From assembly GCF_000403455.2 (NCBI RefSeq), contig NZ_KE159781.1:58870-122869 (forward strand): a DNA stretch of 64,000 bases. The letters run 5' to 3'. Each line of letters opens with the position of its first letter. Within the stretch, counting starts at the first letter, position 1. This DNA comes from Dorea sp. 5-2. Lineage in GTDB: Bacteria; Bacillota; Clostridia; Lachnospirales; Lachnospiraceae. Positions 17,033-25,575 of this stretch are shown here, in pieces. The translations under genes and the position numbers were made by a program. The notes under the pieces were generated by a model. It searched no databases. It was not told the origin of the DNA and was given only the letters and a program-made list of their open reading frames with translations.

Positions 17033-17071
17033 AATTTACTTTACATCAAGGCAAGTGTAACTTGCCCGGAA

Positions 17072-17103
17072 GGTCAGTCTGCCTTGTGTGGATTGGCCTT
17101 TTT
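17072..17103 (+). terminator. Terminator of the redox operon
   Basis: An 8-bp stem with two wobbles, GGTCAGTC and GATTGGCC, is followed by TTTTT, 40 bases after the DUF4405 stop. Confidence 0.6.
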
Positions 17104-17257
17104 AAGTTGCATTGTCGAAATCTGTCGATGAAGAAAATTGAAAATTTTTAACTTTCTTCTCAAAAACTTTCCGGTTTGGCATGGCGGAAAACGTTCTGGT
17201 ATAAGCGAGGAGGTGAGAACCAGCCACGATCAAATCTGAATAAAGGAGGGGACTGCC

Positions 17258-17713
17258 ATGCCATCTCCTTCTTATGATGACCGGCTTATAGCCATGTTCG
17301 ATTCCTACTGCAAAGAGGTGTCGAGGAACTGTATCAAAGATTTGGTGCGTAAGAATGAACGCCGGGGCAAATACGTTTCCCATGAACCGGTAGACTATCT
17401 GCTTGAATTGTTAGGCCATGAGGATGCCTACCCTTCCCACGCTTTCATGCTGGAGGTGGACGGGTATGCCTGCATGGTGAAAGACGAGACTTTATACTAT
17501 GCGCTGCTATCCCTGAAAGAGCGGCAGAGGGAAGTCCTGCTCTTAGGCTTCTGGCGCGGCCTTACGGACGGGGAGATAGCGGAGAAGATGGAGGTAAGCG
17601 TCCGGACGGTATACAACCTGCGGCAGCGGGCGTTCCGGGCAATAAGGGACTATTATGGAGAAAAACCAACAGACAATGCAATTAACAGTGGGGCTGATCC
17701 GCCGGGCGGTTAG
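17258..17713 (+). CDS. ICE-type RNA polymerase sigma factor (region 4 protein)
   Basis: A 151-residue protein with a sigma-70 region-4 helix-turn-helix near the C terminus (LSLKERQREVLLLGFWRGL, then EIAEKMEVSVRTVYNLRQRA). It belongs to the small sigma-like proteins of Tn916-type conjugative elements that control transfer genes. AGGAGGGG precedes the ATG. It overlaps the next gene by 59 bases. The transfer module itself is not in the window. Confidence 0.85.
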   Translation: MPSPSYDDRLIAMFDSYCKEVSRNCIKDLVRKNERRGKYVSHEPVDYLLELLGHEDAYPSHAFMLEVDGYACMVKDETLYYALLSLKERQREVLLLGFWRGLTDGEIAEKMEVSVRTVYNLRQRAFRAIRDYYGEKPTDNAINSGADPPGG

Positions 17714-17897
17714 CGGGGAGCGGGAGGCGCAGGATGAGCTGCTGCGCATCTATGAGTCGTTCCATGATTCGCTCCTGGCTTTTGCGGAGGCAGGGCTGGA
17801 CGGATGTATCCACCATGAGACGAGGGAGGACTGGAAGTCCATGGTGCAGATGCGGATGCTGCAGGCGATCCAGACGAGATGGAGGAGCCTGCTATGA
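17655..17897 (+). CDS. ICE helix-turn-helix-type small protein
   Basis: An 80-residue protein of the kind that follows the sigma-like gene in Lachnospiraceae ICEs (TVGLIRRAVSGEREAQDELL). It overlaps the sigma gene upstream and the DUF3825 gene downstream (ATGA), so the three are translationally coupled. The function is probably regulatory, but unproven. Confidence 0.75.
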   Translation: MEKNQQTMQLTVGLIRRAVSGEREAQDELLRIYESFHDSLLAFAEAGLDGCIHHETREDWKSMVQMRMLQAIQTRWRSLL

Positions 17898-18706
17898 AGC
17901 TGCAATGTGACCTGTTCGATTTTGCCTATGTGCCGGGATGGTACTGGCAGCTGGACAGCCTGGCGGGGATGGTGCTTCTGGAGCCGTGGCGGTTCAGGGA
18001 GCCGGTATATGCCACAAAGAATCCAGACACGCCTATCTTGGAGCGGTACATACATTCTATTTTTAAGAAGCAGGCGATTGACTTTAACAGTGAGGGAGAC
18101 CCGGCGGAGGCGGCGCGGCATTTTCATGTGGAGAATGAGTTCTGCTGCTTCCATACGGGGCTGTATACGGGGAGGTACAAGGCGGTGTATGCCTGCTTTG
18201 ACCGGAACAAGAAGCCCGCGAGTATGCGGGGGTGGTATTTCCGGGGCTTTGCGGACGAGCTGTCGCCGTGGCTGAAATATGTCTCCCCGCTCCCTGAGCG
18301 ACCAAGCTATCATATGGCGCAGTATGGCGCCAGCTACAACCCGGAGTGGCCGATACGGGTGAACATAGACCACATCCTGGGCGATGAGGAGAACGTCTCC
18401 CGTCTGCCCGCAGCGATCCGCGAGGCGCATAACCTGCCCCTGCTATTGGAAACGGCAGTAGAGCTGGCGCGGCGGAGGGCTGTGGTGGAGCCTGGCATTG
18501 TGGTGCCGCAGGGCTACCAGGGGAGGGTGCAGTATCTTCTGCCGGTCTGTCTGACGGATATGGAGAGGCCCGACCTTGCTATGACCCTCACCATTATGGA
18601 CGGGTATTATTTAGGGAATACCTGCCTTACGTTGGAGATGGCGTACCTGAATGCCCGCCTTTTGGCGAGGCCGGTCGCCCCGTGGCTTACGGGGCTCGTG
18701 ATGTAG
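17894..18706 (+). CDS. DUF3825 domain-containing protein
   Basis: A 270-residue protein matching the DUF3825 family, recurrent in mobile elements and sometimes joined to nucleic-acid-binding domains. The ATG at 17894 overlaps the preceding stop and is preceded by GGAGGAG. Recognisable blocks are the N-terminal PGWYWQLDSLAG and the C-terminal NIDHILGDEENVSRLP. There is no membrane segment. The biochemical role is unknown. GC content is visibly higher here (17.2-18.9 kb) than in the flanks. Confidence 0.8.
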   Translation: MKLQCDLFDFAYVPGWYWQLDSLAGMVLLEPWRFREPVYATKNPDTPILERYIHSIFKKQAIDFNSEGDPAEAARHFHVENEFCCFHTGLYTGRYKAVYACFDRNKKPASMRGWYFRGFADELSPWLKYVSPLPERPSYHMAQYGASYNPEWPIRVNIDHILGDEENVSRLPAAIREAHNLPLLLETAVELARRRAVVEPGIVVPQGYQGRVQYLLPVCLTDMERPDLAMTLTIMDGYYLGNTCLTLEMAYLNARLLARPVAPWLTGLVM

Positions 18707-18776
18707 GAAAGGAATCATAGCAGGCCATATACTCCCGCGCCGGACAGCGGCGGCTACAGAAAGGGGCGTATATGAA

Positions 18777-18863
18777 ATGCGCAGGAAGAAGGAGGGGCAT
18801 GGCCATGAGATGACGGAGGAGATGCGCCATGTGTGCTGCCCGGTATGCGGGCATCGGATGTAG
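18777..18863 (+). CDS. Tiny Cys-rich KTR-like protein, probably truncated
   Basis: An unannotated 28-residue frame ends in CCPVCGHRM and then a stop. The CPxCG pair matches the N-terminal zinc knuckle of cysteine-rich KTR proteins found in ICEs, but the rest of that domain (KTR and second Cys pair) is lost. GGGGCG precedes the ATG. It may be a remnant. Confidence 0.4.
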   Translation: MRRKKEGHGHEMTEEMRHVCCPVCGHRM

Positions 18864-18913
18864 GACGGATTTTGCGGACATTCAAAATAAAAAGAATGTG
18901 GAGGTAACAGACA

Positions 18914-19590
18914 ATGGCAAAGACGATTTTTGAGGAACTGGGCGGCAGATACGAGCGGCAAGGAGATTACTTAATACCGTGCTTAAATGTACCCGCCGAA
19001 GAAGAACAGCCGATAGGCACATGGGGACAGTGGCATCTGGATTATCTGAAGCAGTACCGCAGGGTTACATACACCAATCTTCTCACAAGCGGCAAACTCA
19101 ACGCTTACCTTGCCGACATTGACAGGCAGGCGCAGGAACGCTTTGAACAGCTCATAGAGGGCATGAAACAGGCACAGGGCATAACGGAACGCCTAAAGGA
19201 AGAAAATGCCTTAGAATGGGTCGGGAAAATCTAAACTTTTGGATTTTTCCTGAAATCCAAACTTAGGAGAAATCCAAACTTTTCTGAAAATGGCTTGATA
19301 ATAGGGGATTCTTGTAGAAAAAAGTTTGGATTTCATTTCGCCAAATGCAATGCTCCAATTATGACAAAATGAGAAAAACACTGTTATTTAGCTCTGTTCC
19401 AACTAATTTATTTCCATTTTTGACAAAAGAAAGCCAAAACAAAATCCAAACTTTTTTGTCAGAAAACGCCTTAAATAAAGGATTTACAGAAGAAAGTTTG
19501 GATTTCTCAAAAGTTGGGATTTTACAACGCCTTAATAACGTAAGGGCTTGTGCGAGGGAGATTGTTGAGAAAGAAATAATTTACGCATAA
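18914..19590 (+). pseudogene. tnpV interrupted by a repeat-rich insertion
   Basis: The first 107 codons (18914-19234) match transposon-encoded TnpV proteins (EELGGRYERQGDYLIPCLNV near the start). The frame stops after EWVGKI, where TnpV normally continues with a conserved tail. That tail (QRLNNVRACAREIVEKEII) is found at 19532-19590. The original frame can be rebuilt by joining base 19221 to 19532, so about 310 bp was inserted. Confidence 0.7.
19222..19531 (+). mobile_element. Candidate MITE-like insertion with ATCCAAACTT repeats
   Basis: About 310 bp is inserted in tnpV. The ends are inverted (AAAATCTAAACTTTTG left; complement of right AAAATCCCAACTTTTG, 14 of 16 identical). Inside are direct copies of ATCCAAACTT (19255, 19272, 19444) and inverted copies (19322, 19494). 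The pairs 19272/19322 and 19444/19494 have the same 50-base offset. It encodes no recognised protein. No target duplication was resolved. Confidence 0.55.
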
Positions 19591-19891
19591 TAAATTGGCG
19601 GCGGAGTAAGGCTCTGTCGCTTTTCTTGTCGGAAGATAAAAATTCATGTTTTATGAATTGATACAGTTCGTTTAAACGGCTATGGTAGATACAGTACAAT
19701 TTGAGGAGGACAGAAATGTTTGAGTATGTGACGGCACAGGAAGCAGCGGAGCTTTGGGGAATATCGGCAAGGCGGGTACAAAGGCTCTGTAAGGAAAATC
19801 GGATTGAGGGCGTATTGAACATCAATCGGGTATGGCTCATGCCAATAAACATTAAAGCAAAATTAGCTTTTCTTGTTTACCCTATACTGAT

Positions 19892-20014
19892 ATGGCGGGC
19901 GTTAATCAGGATTTTAAAAAGGCTCCTTATCTTTATGAAATCTTCAAAAATGTGCAGTACCCTTTATGTATCAAAATCAAGAAAGGAAATGAAACATTAT
20001 GGATTTCATATTGA
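19892..20014 (+). other. Possible 40-codon leader frame
   Basis: An ATG at 19892 opens a 40-residue frame (with KKAPYLYEIFKN and CIKIKKGNETLWISY) that overlaps the ABC gene start. It has no good ribosome site. It could be the tail of a lost gene or an upstream leader. Confidence 0.25.
19928..19952 (+). promoter_or_regulatory. Candidate response-regulator box, copy 1
   Basis: ATCTT repeats with an 11-base period (ATCTTTATGAAATCTTC), one helical turn, as in NisR/SpaR-type boxes. The site lies about 50 bases upstream of the transporter operon. An identical 22-base stretch occurs at 24624-24645. Confidence 0.4.
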
Positions 20015-20700
20015 AAACAACAAATCTTTGCAAGAGCTTTGGAAAACATTCCGCTGTAACAGATGTGTCAATTCATGTACGGGAAAATAGCGTATACGGA
20101 TTATTAGGTCCGAATGGAGCAGGAAAATCTACAATCTTAAAGATGGTAACAGGTATGCTTCATCCTACCAAGGGTACGATTGAATTTGCCAATCACTCAT
20201 GGAGCAGACAGGATTTAATGCATATCGGAGCTTTGATAGAAAATCCCCCGTTATATGAAAACTTGACGGCGTATGAAAATTTAAAAGTAAGGACTATTTT
20301 GTTGGGGTTGCCAGAGCAGCGTATCAATGAAGTGTTGGAGCTTGTGGATTTACAAAACACAGGAAAGAAAAAGGCAGGACAATTTTCAATGGGAATGAAA
20401 CAGCGGTTAGGCATTGCGGTTGCATTGCTAAACAATCCGTCTTTACTAATTCTCGATGAGCCGACAAATGGATTAGACCCGATTGGAATCGGAGAGCTAC
20501 GAAACTTAATCCGTCTATTTCCACAAAGAGGAATAACGGTTATATTGTCAAGCCACATTCTTTCAGAAGTGCAGCTTATTGCAGATGACATAGGTATCAT
20601 TGCAAACGGCAGGCTTGGATATGAAGGTAAAATGCAGCATAGCGAAAACCTTGAGGAATTGTTTCTTAAGGTCGTTGAAGAAAGCAGGGAGGTAATGTGA
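19999..20700 (+). CDS. Lantibiotic-immunity ABC transporter ATPase (LanF/SpaF type)
   Basis: A 233-residue ATPase with Walker A (GPNGAGKST, about 37), signature FSMGMKQRL and Walker B LLILDEPTNGLDP. The length and the following pair of permeases identify the LanFEG group, which expels lantibiotics from the membrane. The gene starts just after the candidate box at 19928. Confidence 0.9.
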   Translation: MDFILKTTNLCKSFGKHSAVTDVSIHVRENSVYGLLGPNGAGKSTILKMVTGMLHPTKGTIEFANHSWSRQDLMHIGALIENPPLYENLTAYENLKVRTILLGLPEQRINEVLELVDLQNTGKKKAGQFSMGMKQRLGIAVALLNNPSLLILDEPTNGLDPIGIGELRNLIRLFPQRGITVILSSHILSEVQLIADDIGIIANGRLGYEGKMQHSENLEELFLKVVEESREVM

Positions 20701-21449
20701 TGAAAGAATATGTATCTTCCGAATGGATAAAGCACAAACGGACTTTTGCAATAAAACTCGTTATTCTCGCCCCTGTTATTACCCTGCTTATGAATGTGTT
20801 TGCGCCAATGTGGTATCAGCAAAACGCATTTAACTGGTGGTATGTTTTGCTTTTCCCTGGATTTCTCACTTTGCTTTGCACGATGTGTGAACAACGGGAT
20901 GGCGGAAAGCTGAAATACAGAAGTCTTATCCCGCTGCCTATAAAACTTAAAAATGCGTGGATTGCAAAAGCAATCGTCATATTGATTTTGGATATTATAG
21001 CGAATTTCATTTTTTTAGGGTTGAATATGCTTGGCGGTATAGCGGTTTACTTTATTTATGAAATCCCAATTAGTATATCGCTATTTCAAGCTGCGGCAGG
21101 TATTTTTTGTATTATCGTAGCTTCTATGTGGGAAATTCCAATATGTTTGTGGCTGTCGAAAAAGATTGGTGCATTTGCGACGGTTGTAATAAACGCAGGA
21201 ATAGGCTCAGCCTTGGGCGTAATATTTGCAAACACAAAATACTGGATTTTTTGTCCGTATAGTTGGATGCCACGCTTAATGGTTCCAACAATCGGTATTT
21301 TGCCAAATGGAGTGCCTGTTTCTGAAGAAGCAGGAAATTTGCCAGTATCATTGGTTATGGTTATTTTAGCATTGCTGCTTTCTGTAATACTATTTTCAGC
21401 TTTAATAAGGCTTGGTGCAAAAGGATTTTCACGGCAGGAGGTAAGATGA
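20700..21449 (+). CDS. Lantibiotic-immunity ABC permease (MutE/EpiE/SpaE type)
   Basis: A 249-residue membrane protein with about six helices, first permease of the LanFEG set. The ATG at 20700 overlaps the ATPase stop and follows GGGAGG. A conserved N-terminal segment (SSEWIKHKRTF) precedes the first helix, as is usual in this family. It is translationally coupled to the next permease. Confidence 0.85.
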   Translation: MKEYVSSEWIKHKRTFAIKLVILAPVITLLMNVFAPMWYQQNAFNWWYVLLFPGFLTLLCTMCEQRDGGKLKYRSLIPLPIKLKNAWIAKAIVILILDIIANFIFLGLNMLGGIAVYFIYEIPISISLFQAAAGIFCIIVASMWEIPICLWLSKKIGAFATVVINAGIGSALGVIFANTKYWIFCPYSWMPRLMVPTIGILPNGVPVSEEAGNLPVSLVMVILALLLSVILFSALIRLGAKGFSRQEVR

Positions 21450-22192
21450 TGGGAACAGTATTAAGATGTGTCAGAGCAGATTATCTAAAAGCAAAGCGTT
21501 CTATGTTGAATGTTATTTATATAATCGTGCCTCTTATACTTGCTTTGGCATTTGCAGGCTATTTTCATATTTCGAGTTGGAACAGAACACTTAAAATAAG
21601 TGCTTTCTTTGAAATGCTGGGCATAATATATCCTTTTCTAGTTGGAATTATTGTGGGAATTATTGCCCAGCGGGAAAGTCAGGCAGGTCATTATCAATTT
21701 ATACTTAGTACTGTTTCTTCAAGAACGCACATTTATATAGGGGAACTATGTTTTCTGCTGATAAATTCTTTGCTATTTTATACACTTGCAGTCGGCAGTT
21801 TTGCCCTTATGTTTCCGTTTACTTCTATAAGCGGATATGTGCAGGTTATAGGGCTTCTGCTTTTATCTTCTACACCTATATACCAAATACATTTTTTGTG
21901 TGCTTTTATATTTGGTAAAAGTGCTTCTATGGGGCTTGGAATTGCGGGCAGCTTACTATCTGCGATTATGCTCACAGGTTTAGGAGATGTATGCTGGCAG
22001 TATATTCCGTGGGCATGGAGCGTTCGGTTTATGGATTTCTGGCTTCTTGCGACTACGAACAAGGATGCTTATTTGCAGAGTTGCAGTACCTTCTATGTTG
22101 GAATTATAATAAATATCGTAGCCATACTTGTGCTATTCGCTGTTAGCATTATGTGGATTAGACTATGGGATGGAGGGAAAGAAAATGATTAA
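21446..22192 (+). CDS. Lantibiotic-immunity ABC permease (MutG/SpaG type)
   Basis: A 248-residue six-helix membrane protein, second permease of the LanFEG complex. It overlaps the previous gene by four bases and has the family-like start CVRADYLKAKRSM. The ATG at 21449 is an equally possible start. Confidence 0.85.
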   Translation: MMGTVLRCVRADYLKAKRSMLNVIYIIVPLILALAFAGYFHISSWNRTLKISAFFEMLGIIYPFLVGIIVGIIAQRESQAGHYQFILSTVSSRTHIYIGELCFLLINSLLFYTLAVGSFALMFPFTSISGYVQVIGLLLLSSTPIYQIHFLCAFIFGKSASMGLGIAGSLLSAIMLTGLGDVCWQYIPWAWSVRFMDFWLLATTNKDAYLQSCSTFYVGIIINIVAILVLFAVSIMWIRLWDGGKEND

Positions 22193-22547
22193 AAAATTCC
22201 GATTGCTATGCGTATGTCTGATAACTTTAACCATCTTTTTTATGGGTTGCAATAACAGAATATCAGACACGGCGGATAAGAATAATATGTTGAATGACAC
22301 TCTGCCCAAATACGAACTGAATGTTGCTGATTATAACGAGATAAGTTTTGACAATAAGACATATATCATTACTGAAAAGACAATCTCATATTCAGAGTTA
22401 GAGGAAGAAATCGGGCAGGTTTCTCAAAACATTACAACGGTTGAGGGAAATAAATTGCGATATGGATATGTTTATAATATTGATGAAACAACAGATATTG
22501 CGGTAAACATCAATGAGAAGTACTATATTGCGGAATTAGCAGATTGA
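22185..22547 (+). CDS. NisI/SpaI-like lantibiotic immunity lipoprotein
   Basis: A 120-residue lipoprotein (lipobox FFMGC) whose domain matches NisI/SpaI-type immunity lipoproteins (NEISFDNKTYIITEKTIS). Such proteins bind the lantibiotic at the cell surface. The ATG at 22185 follows TGGAGGG and overlaps the permease gene. No lantibiotic precursor or LanBC/LanM gene is in the window. Confidence 0.8.
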   Translation: MIKKFRLLCVCLITLTIFFMGCNNRISDTADKNNMLNDTLPKYELNVADYNEISFDNKTYIITEKTISYSELEEEIGQVSQNITTVEGNKLRYGYVYNIDETTDIAVNINEKYYIAELAD

Positions 22548-22565
22548 TAAAGGAGGTGCTTTGAG

Positions 22566-23231
22566 TTGGCACGATTGTTAGTAATTGATGATGAGAAAGC
22601 CATTCTTGACTTAGTTAAGAATAGCTTGGAAAAGGATGGACATATCGTTACTGTATGCGAAAGCGCGGCAGATGTTACAATAAATACTTTAAAAAATTAT
22701 GATTTGATTTTGTTAGATATTATGATGCCAGATGTTGACGGATTTATGTTTTGCAAAAAAATCCGAGGAATTGTAGACTGCCCTATTCTATTTCTCACAG
22801 CAAAAGTAATGGAAACAGACATTATCTACGGATTAGGAATAGGTGCTGATGATTATATTACTAAGCCTTTCCGAATAGGTGAATTACGAGCCCGTGTTAC
22901 TGCCCACCTGCGTCGGGAAAGACGGGAGCACCATAATACATTAGGATTTGAACAGGAAATCAAGTTTGATTTATCTTCAAAGGAACTTTTTATGAAAGGC
23001 AAGAAAGTTGACCTAACCAAAAGCGAGTATGAAATTTGTGAGTATTTAGCCAGAAATAGAGGGCAGGTATTTACAAGAGAGCAGATTTATGAAGCTGTTT
23101 TTGGATTTGATGGTAACAGCGACAATTCAACGATTGCAACACATATAAAGAATATTCGCAGTAAGTTGGCAGGATATGGTGTTACTCCGATTAACACAGT
23201 CTGGGGGGTAGGATATAGATGGGAAGGATAA
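22566..23231 (+). CDS. OmpR-family response regulator (NisR/SpaR type)
   Basis: A 221-residue regulator with a receiver (phospho-acceptor Asp51 in LLDIMMPD) and a winged-helix output domain (TKSEYEICEYLARN, then GYRW). The TTG start follows AGGAGGTG. It overlaps the kinase gene by 13 bases. It probably activates the FEG/immunity genes through the box at 19928. Confidence 0.9.
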   Translation: MARLLVIDDEKAILDLVKNSLEKDGHIVTVCESAADVTINTLKNYDLILLDIMMPDVDGFMFCKKIRGIVDCPILFLTAKVMETDIIYGLGIGADDYITKPFRIGELRARVTAHLRRERREHHNTLGFEQEIKFDLSSKELFMKGKKVDLTKSEYEICEYLARNRGQVFTREQIYEAVFGFDGNSDNSTIATHIKNIRSKLAGYGVTPINTVWGVGYRWEG

Positions 23232-24580
23232 AACGGACTTCATTGCAAATGATTTTCTGGAAATTCTTAATTATTCTCATATTAGGATTGCTCTTATCGG
23301 CGGCAGTTCCTTTTTTGCTCCTTGCATTTGCTTCAAGTGCAGGGTATGTGACTTATGCTAATAATGCGGAACATTCCGTACAGGAAATATCGCCGATAAT
23401 TGCGGCTGCACCAGATATTACAAAGGTTGCAATCCCTTCCTATTGTGAATATCTGATACTTGATGAAGATTATAATGTTCTCTATACAAACATGGATACA
23501 ACGGAGCAGGAAAAGGCGTTGGAATTTGCAAAAACTGGAGAAAACAGTGACCCTACAAGCAGGACACAATACCAATTCATACCGAGGGAAACAGAATATT
23601 GCGTACTGAAATATTATGTGGGTTCGCAATATAAAAATGACTGGATGCAGAAACATTTGCCTGCTCCCGAAATATTATTATTGCTGTTGATAGGGGTAAA
23701 TTGCATAGCGGTTTGCGTTTGTCTGACAATACGATATTCCCGAAAACTGAAAATTCAGTTATCTCCGTTGATTATGGCAACAGAACAAATACAGAAGCAA
23801 AATCTTGACTTTGAGGTAGAAAGCTCTGAAATCAGTGAATACAATGCGGTATTGAACTCTATTTCAGAAATGAAGGACAGCTTAAAATTATCTTTAGAAC
23901 AACAATGGAAAGCAGAGCAATCACAAAGGGAACAAATAGCCGCACTTGCTCATGATGTAAAAACACCTTTAACTGTTATCCAGGGGAATATAGATTTAAT
24001 GAATGAAACGGAACTTGACGATGAGCAACGATTATATGCAGGGTATATTACGGAAAGTTCGGAACAGATACAAGTATATATAAAGACTTTGATTGATATA
24101 TCCCGTACAGTCACAGGCTATCAGCTTCAAGTAGAGAAAATTGATATAGCGGATTATATGGAACAAATTGAAGCACAGGCAAGTGCGTTATGTGTTACAA
24201 AGGAAATTCGCTTAAGCATGGAAACAGATATGGGATGTTTTGAAGCGGATAAATTGTTGTTGGAACGGGCAATTATGAATGTTGTCAATAATGCCTTAGA
24301 ATACTCCCCGCAAAGAGGAACAATATATGTGGAAACGCAGAGGAAAGAAAACTTTCTGCAAGTTATTATAACAGACGAGGGAACTGGTTTTACGAATGAG
24401 GATTTGCGCCATGCAAGGGAGCAGTTTTTTATGGGCGACCACAGCCGAAGCTCTAATATGCACTTTGGCATGGGGCTTTATATCACAAACAGCATTGTAA
24501 AGCAACACAACGGGGAACTTACTCTTAAAAATTCCGATAAAACAGGCGGTGCAGAGGTTACAATAAAAATTCCATACTAG
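23219..24580 (+). CDS. Sensor histidine kinase (NisK/SpaK type)
   Basis: A 453-residue membrane kinase: two helices (about 12-40 and 150-170) bracket an extracellular sensor domain, followed by a HAMP-like linker. The H box ALAHDVKTPL has His245, and N (NVVNNALEYS), G1 (DEGTGF) and G2 (HFGMGLYI) boxes follow. This architecture is that of lantibiotic-sensing kinases. The inducing peptide is unknown. Confidence 0.9.
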   Translation: MGRIKRTSLQMIFWKFLIILILGLLLSAAVPFLLLAFASSAGYVTYANNAEHSVQEISPIIAAAPDITKVAIPSYCEYLILDEDYNVLYTNMDTTEQEKALEFAKTGENSDPTSRTQYQFIPRETEYCVLKYYVGSQYKNDWMQKHLPAPEILLLLLIGVNCIAVCVCLTIRYSRKLKIQLSPLIMATEQIQKQNLDFEVESSEISEYNAVLNSISEMKDSLKLSLEQQWKAEQSQREQIAALAHDVKTPLTVIQGNIDLMNETELDDEQRLYAGYITESSEQIQVYIKTLIDISRTVTGYQLQVEKIDIADYMEQIEAQASALCVTKEIRLSMETDMGCFEADKLLLERAIMNVVNNALEYSPQRGTIYVETQRKENFLQVIITDEGTGFTNEDLRHAREQFFMGDHSRSSNMHFGMGLYITNSIVKQHNGELTLKNSDKTGGAEVTIKIPY

Positions 24581-24585
24581 GATTT

Positions 24586-24618
24586 AATGGGCGATGGAAA
24601 GCATCGCCCATTATTTTT
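24586..24618 (+). terminator. Terminator of the immunity operon
   Basis: The perfect 11-bp stem AATGGGCGATG/CATCGCCCATT is followed by ATTTTT, directly after the kinase stop. Confidence 0.85.
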
Positions 24619-24620
24619 GC

Positions 24621-24646
24621 AAATCTTTATGAAATCTTCAAAAATA
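24621..24646 (+). promoter_or_regulatory. Candidate response-regulator box, copy 2
   Basis: This copy repeats the 22 bases found at 19930-19951, including the two ATCTT units with an 11-base period. No intact gene follows it. It may have served a lost gene, or mark the right edge of the inserted cassette. Confidence 0.35.
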
Positions 24647-24678
24647 CCTCGTAGTATTTAAAAAGTGAACGGCTGAAT

Positions 24679-24828
24679 TTAAAGTCCGCCAAATAAAAAA
24701 ACGGCGTATGGTGGGCGGTATTGCTATGCCCGAAAAGACTTAACAGACACTCTCCAGACCTGTTTTAGAGTTTGGAGGGATTTTTTTATGTTCTTTTTTC
24801 GGGCAGTTATCTATCTGCTCATGCAACG
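24679..24828 (+). promoter_or_regulatory. Structured mobile-element leader with internal terminator, copy 1
   Basis: About 150 bases are homologous to the reverse complement of 62890-63045. They contain an outer pairing TGCCCGAAAAGA with TCTTTTTTCGGGCA and an inner terminator-like stem (CTCTCCAGAC with GTTTGGAGGG, then TTTTTTT). The other copy precedes an ICE sigma gene. Here the homology ends near ATGCAACGC and no sigma gene follows. Confidence 0.6.
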
Positions 24829-24838
24829 CAGATTTGAT

Positions 24839-24910
24839 TTATACATAGCAGTTTGTCCAGCCGCGTTCATCCATAAGGTCTTTTATATGTTTTATGATAT
24901 CCATTTCCAT
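24839..24910 (-). pseudogene. N-terminal remnant of an XRE-family regulator
   Basis: On the minus strand an ATG at 24910 opens 23 codons (IIKHIKDLMDERGWTN) that match the first helix of short XRE-type repressors. It then stops at the point where the leader homology begins. The helix-turn-helix itself is lost. Confidence 0.45.
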
Positions 24911-25068
24911 CACCGTCACCACCCATCTCCATTTGTATCTATTTTAGTTTCCAAATGGGTGATATAATAGTCATAATCAGTAAAGCTAATACGGCCCAAA
25001 AGGAACATAATCATAGTATGGTGGATAAGTGGATATGCTATCATAGGAAGTTAGGAGGTGTTTTTTGC

Positions 25069-25314
25069 ATGGGAGAACATTTATTTGAGAGGCTTGCCAG
25101 TGAGCGGGGTATCACGGTGGAGGAGATGCGGGAGATCATCTCGGCACGGATCAGGCGGGGGATGAATGATCCCGACCCGGAGAAGCGGGCGCAGTGGGAG
25201 GCGATACCCCATGAGGGCGAGATTCCCACGCCGGAGGAATGGCTGTATTATGCGGTGAATTATCTGATTGAGCATGGGGATGGGGATCTGCTGCGGTGGT
25301 ATCCGAATCTGTGA
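25069..25314 (+). CDS. Small conserved 81-aa protein, unknown function
   Basis: The ATG at 25069 is chosen because AGGAGGTG precedes it. The 81 residues (GEHLFERLASERGITVEEMR, then DPDPEKRAQWEAIPHEGEIP) resemble a family of short helical proteins in Lachnospiraceae mobile elements. No function is supported. The GC-richer codon use differs from its flanks. Confidence 0.6.
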   Translation: MGEHLFERLASERGITVEEMREIISARIRRGMNDPDPEKRAQWEAIPHEGEIPTPEEWLYYAVNYLIEHGDGDLLRWYPNL

Positions 25315-25575
25315 AGGGGCGGCCTTGGATGGGTGTTCATTTTGGGTGATATGTACTGAGAATATGGGAATGAGAAGCGGGTATGCACACCTTTTGATGT
25401 GGTACTCACTTTTTTCGTATCCGTTTTGATTGTATTAAAGTTTGTCGGGGAATATGGCTACAAATTGGCTACAAAAATTTTGAAAACACGGAGAAATGGG
25501 GTAATTTCAGAAAATATGATAGCAGAGAACCCCGAAAACACGCCATTTGCCACACAAGGTTCTCCAAACCTAATC
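25315..25575 (+). other. Gene-free end region of the tuf-bounded block
   Basis: No gene is convincing. Two GGCTACAAA copies (25456 and 25467) could be recombinase arm-type sites near the element end, but this is speculative. Confidence 0.3.

Larger units (their letters stand above)
19716..20090 (+). pseudogene. Helix-turn-helix gene with replaced 3' end
   Basis: The first 46 residues (AQEAAELWGISARRVQRLC, then NRIEGVLNINRVWLMP) match the HTH protein at 7402 closely. After WLMP the sequence no longer resembles the family and instead runs into the start of the ABC operon. The ATG at 19716 has a GAGGAGG site; the earlier ATG does not. The boundary at about 19850 marks the left edge of the inserted immunity cassette. 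Confidence 0.6.

Noticed and set aside
17750..18430. 226-codon minus-strand frame
   Set aside because: It is antisense to DUF3825 in GC-rich DNA, where long antisense frames are expected.
19345..19590. 81-codon frame after tnpV as an independent gene
   Set aside because: Its tail is the displaced TnpV C terminus and its body is the repeat-rich insert; no ribosome site precedes it.
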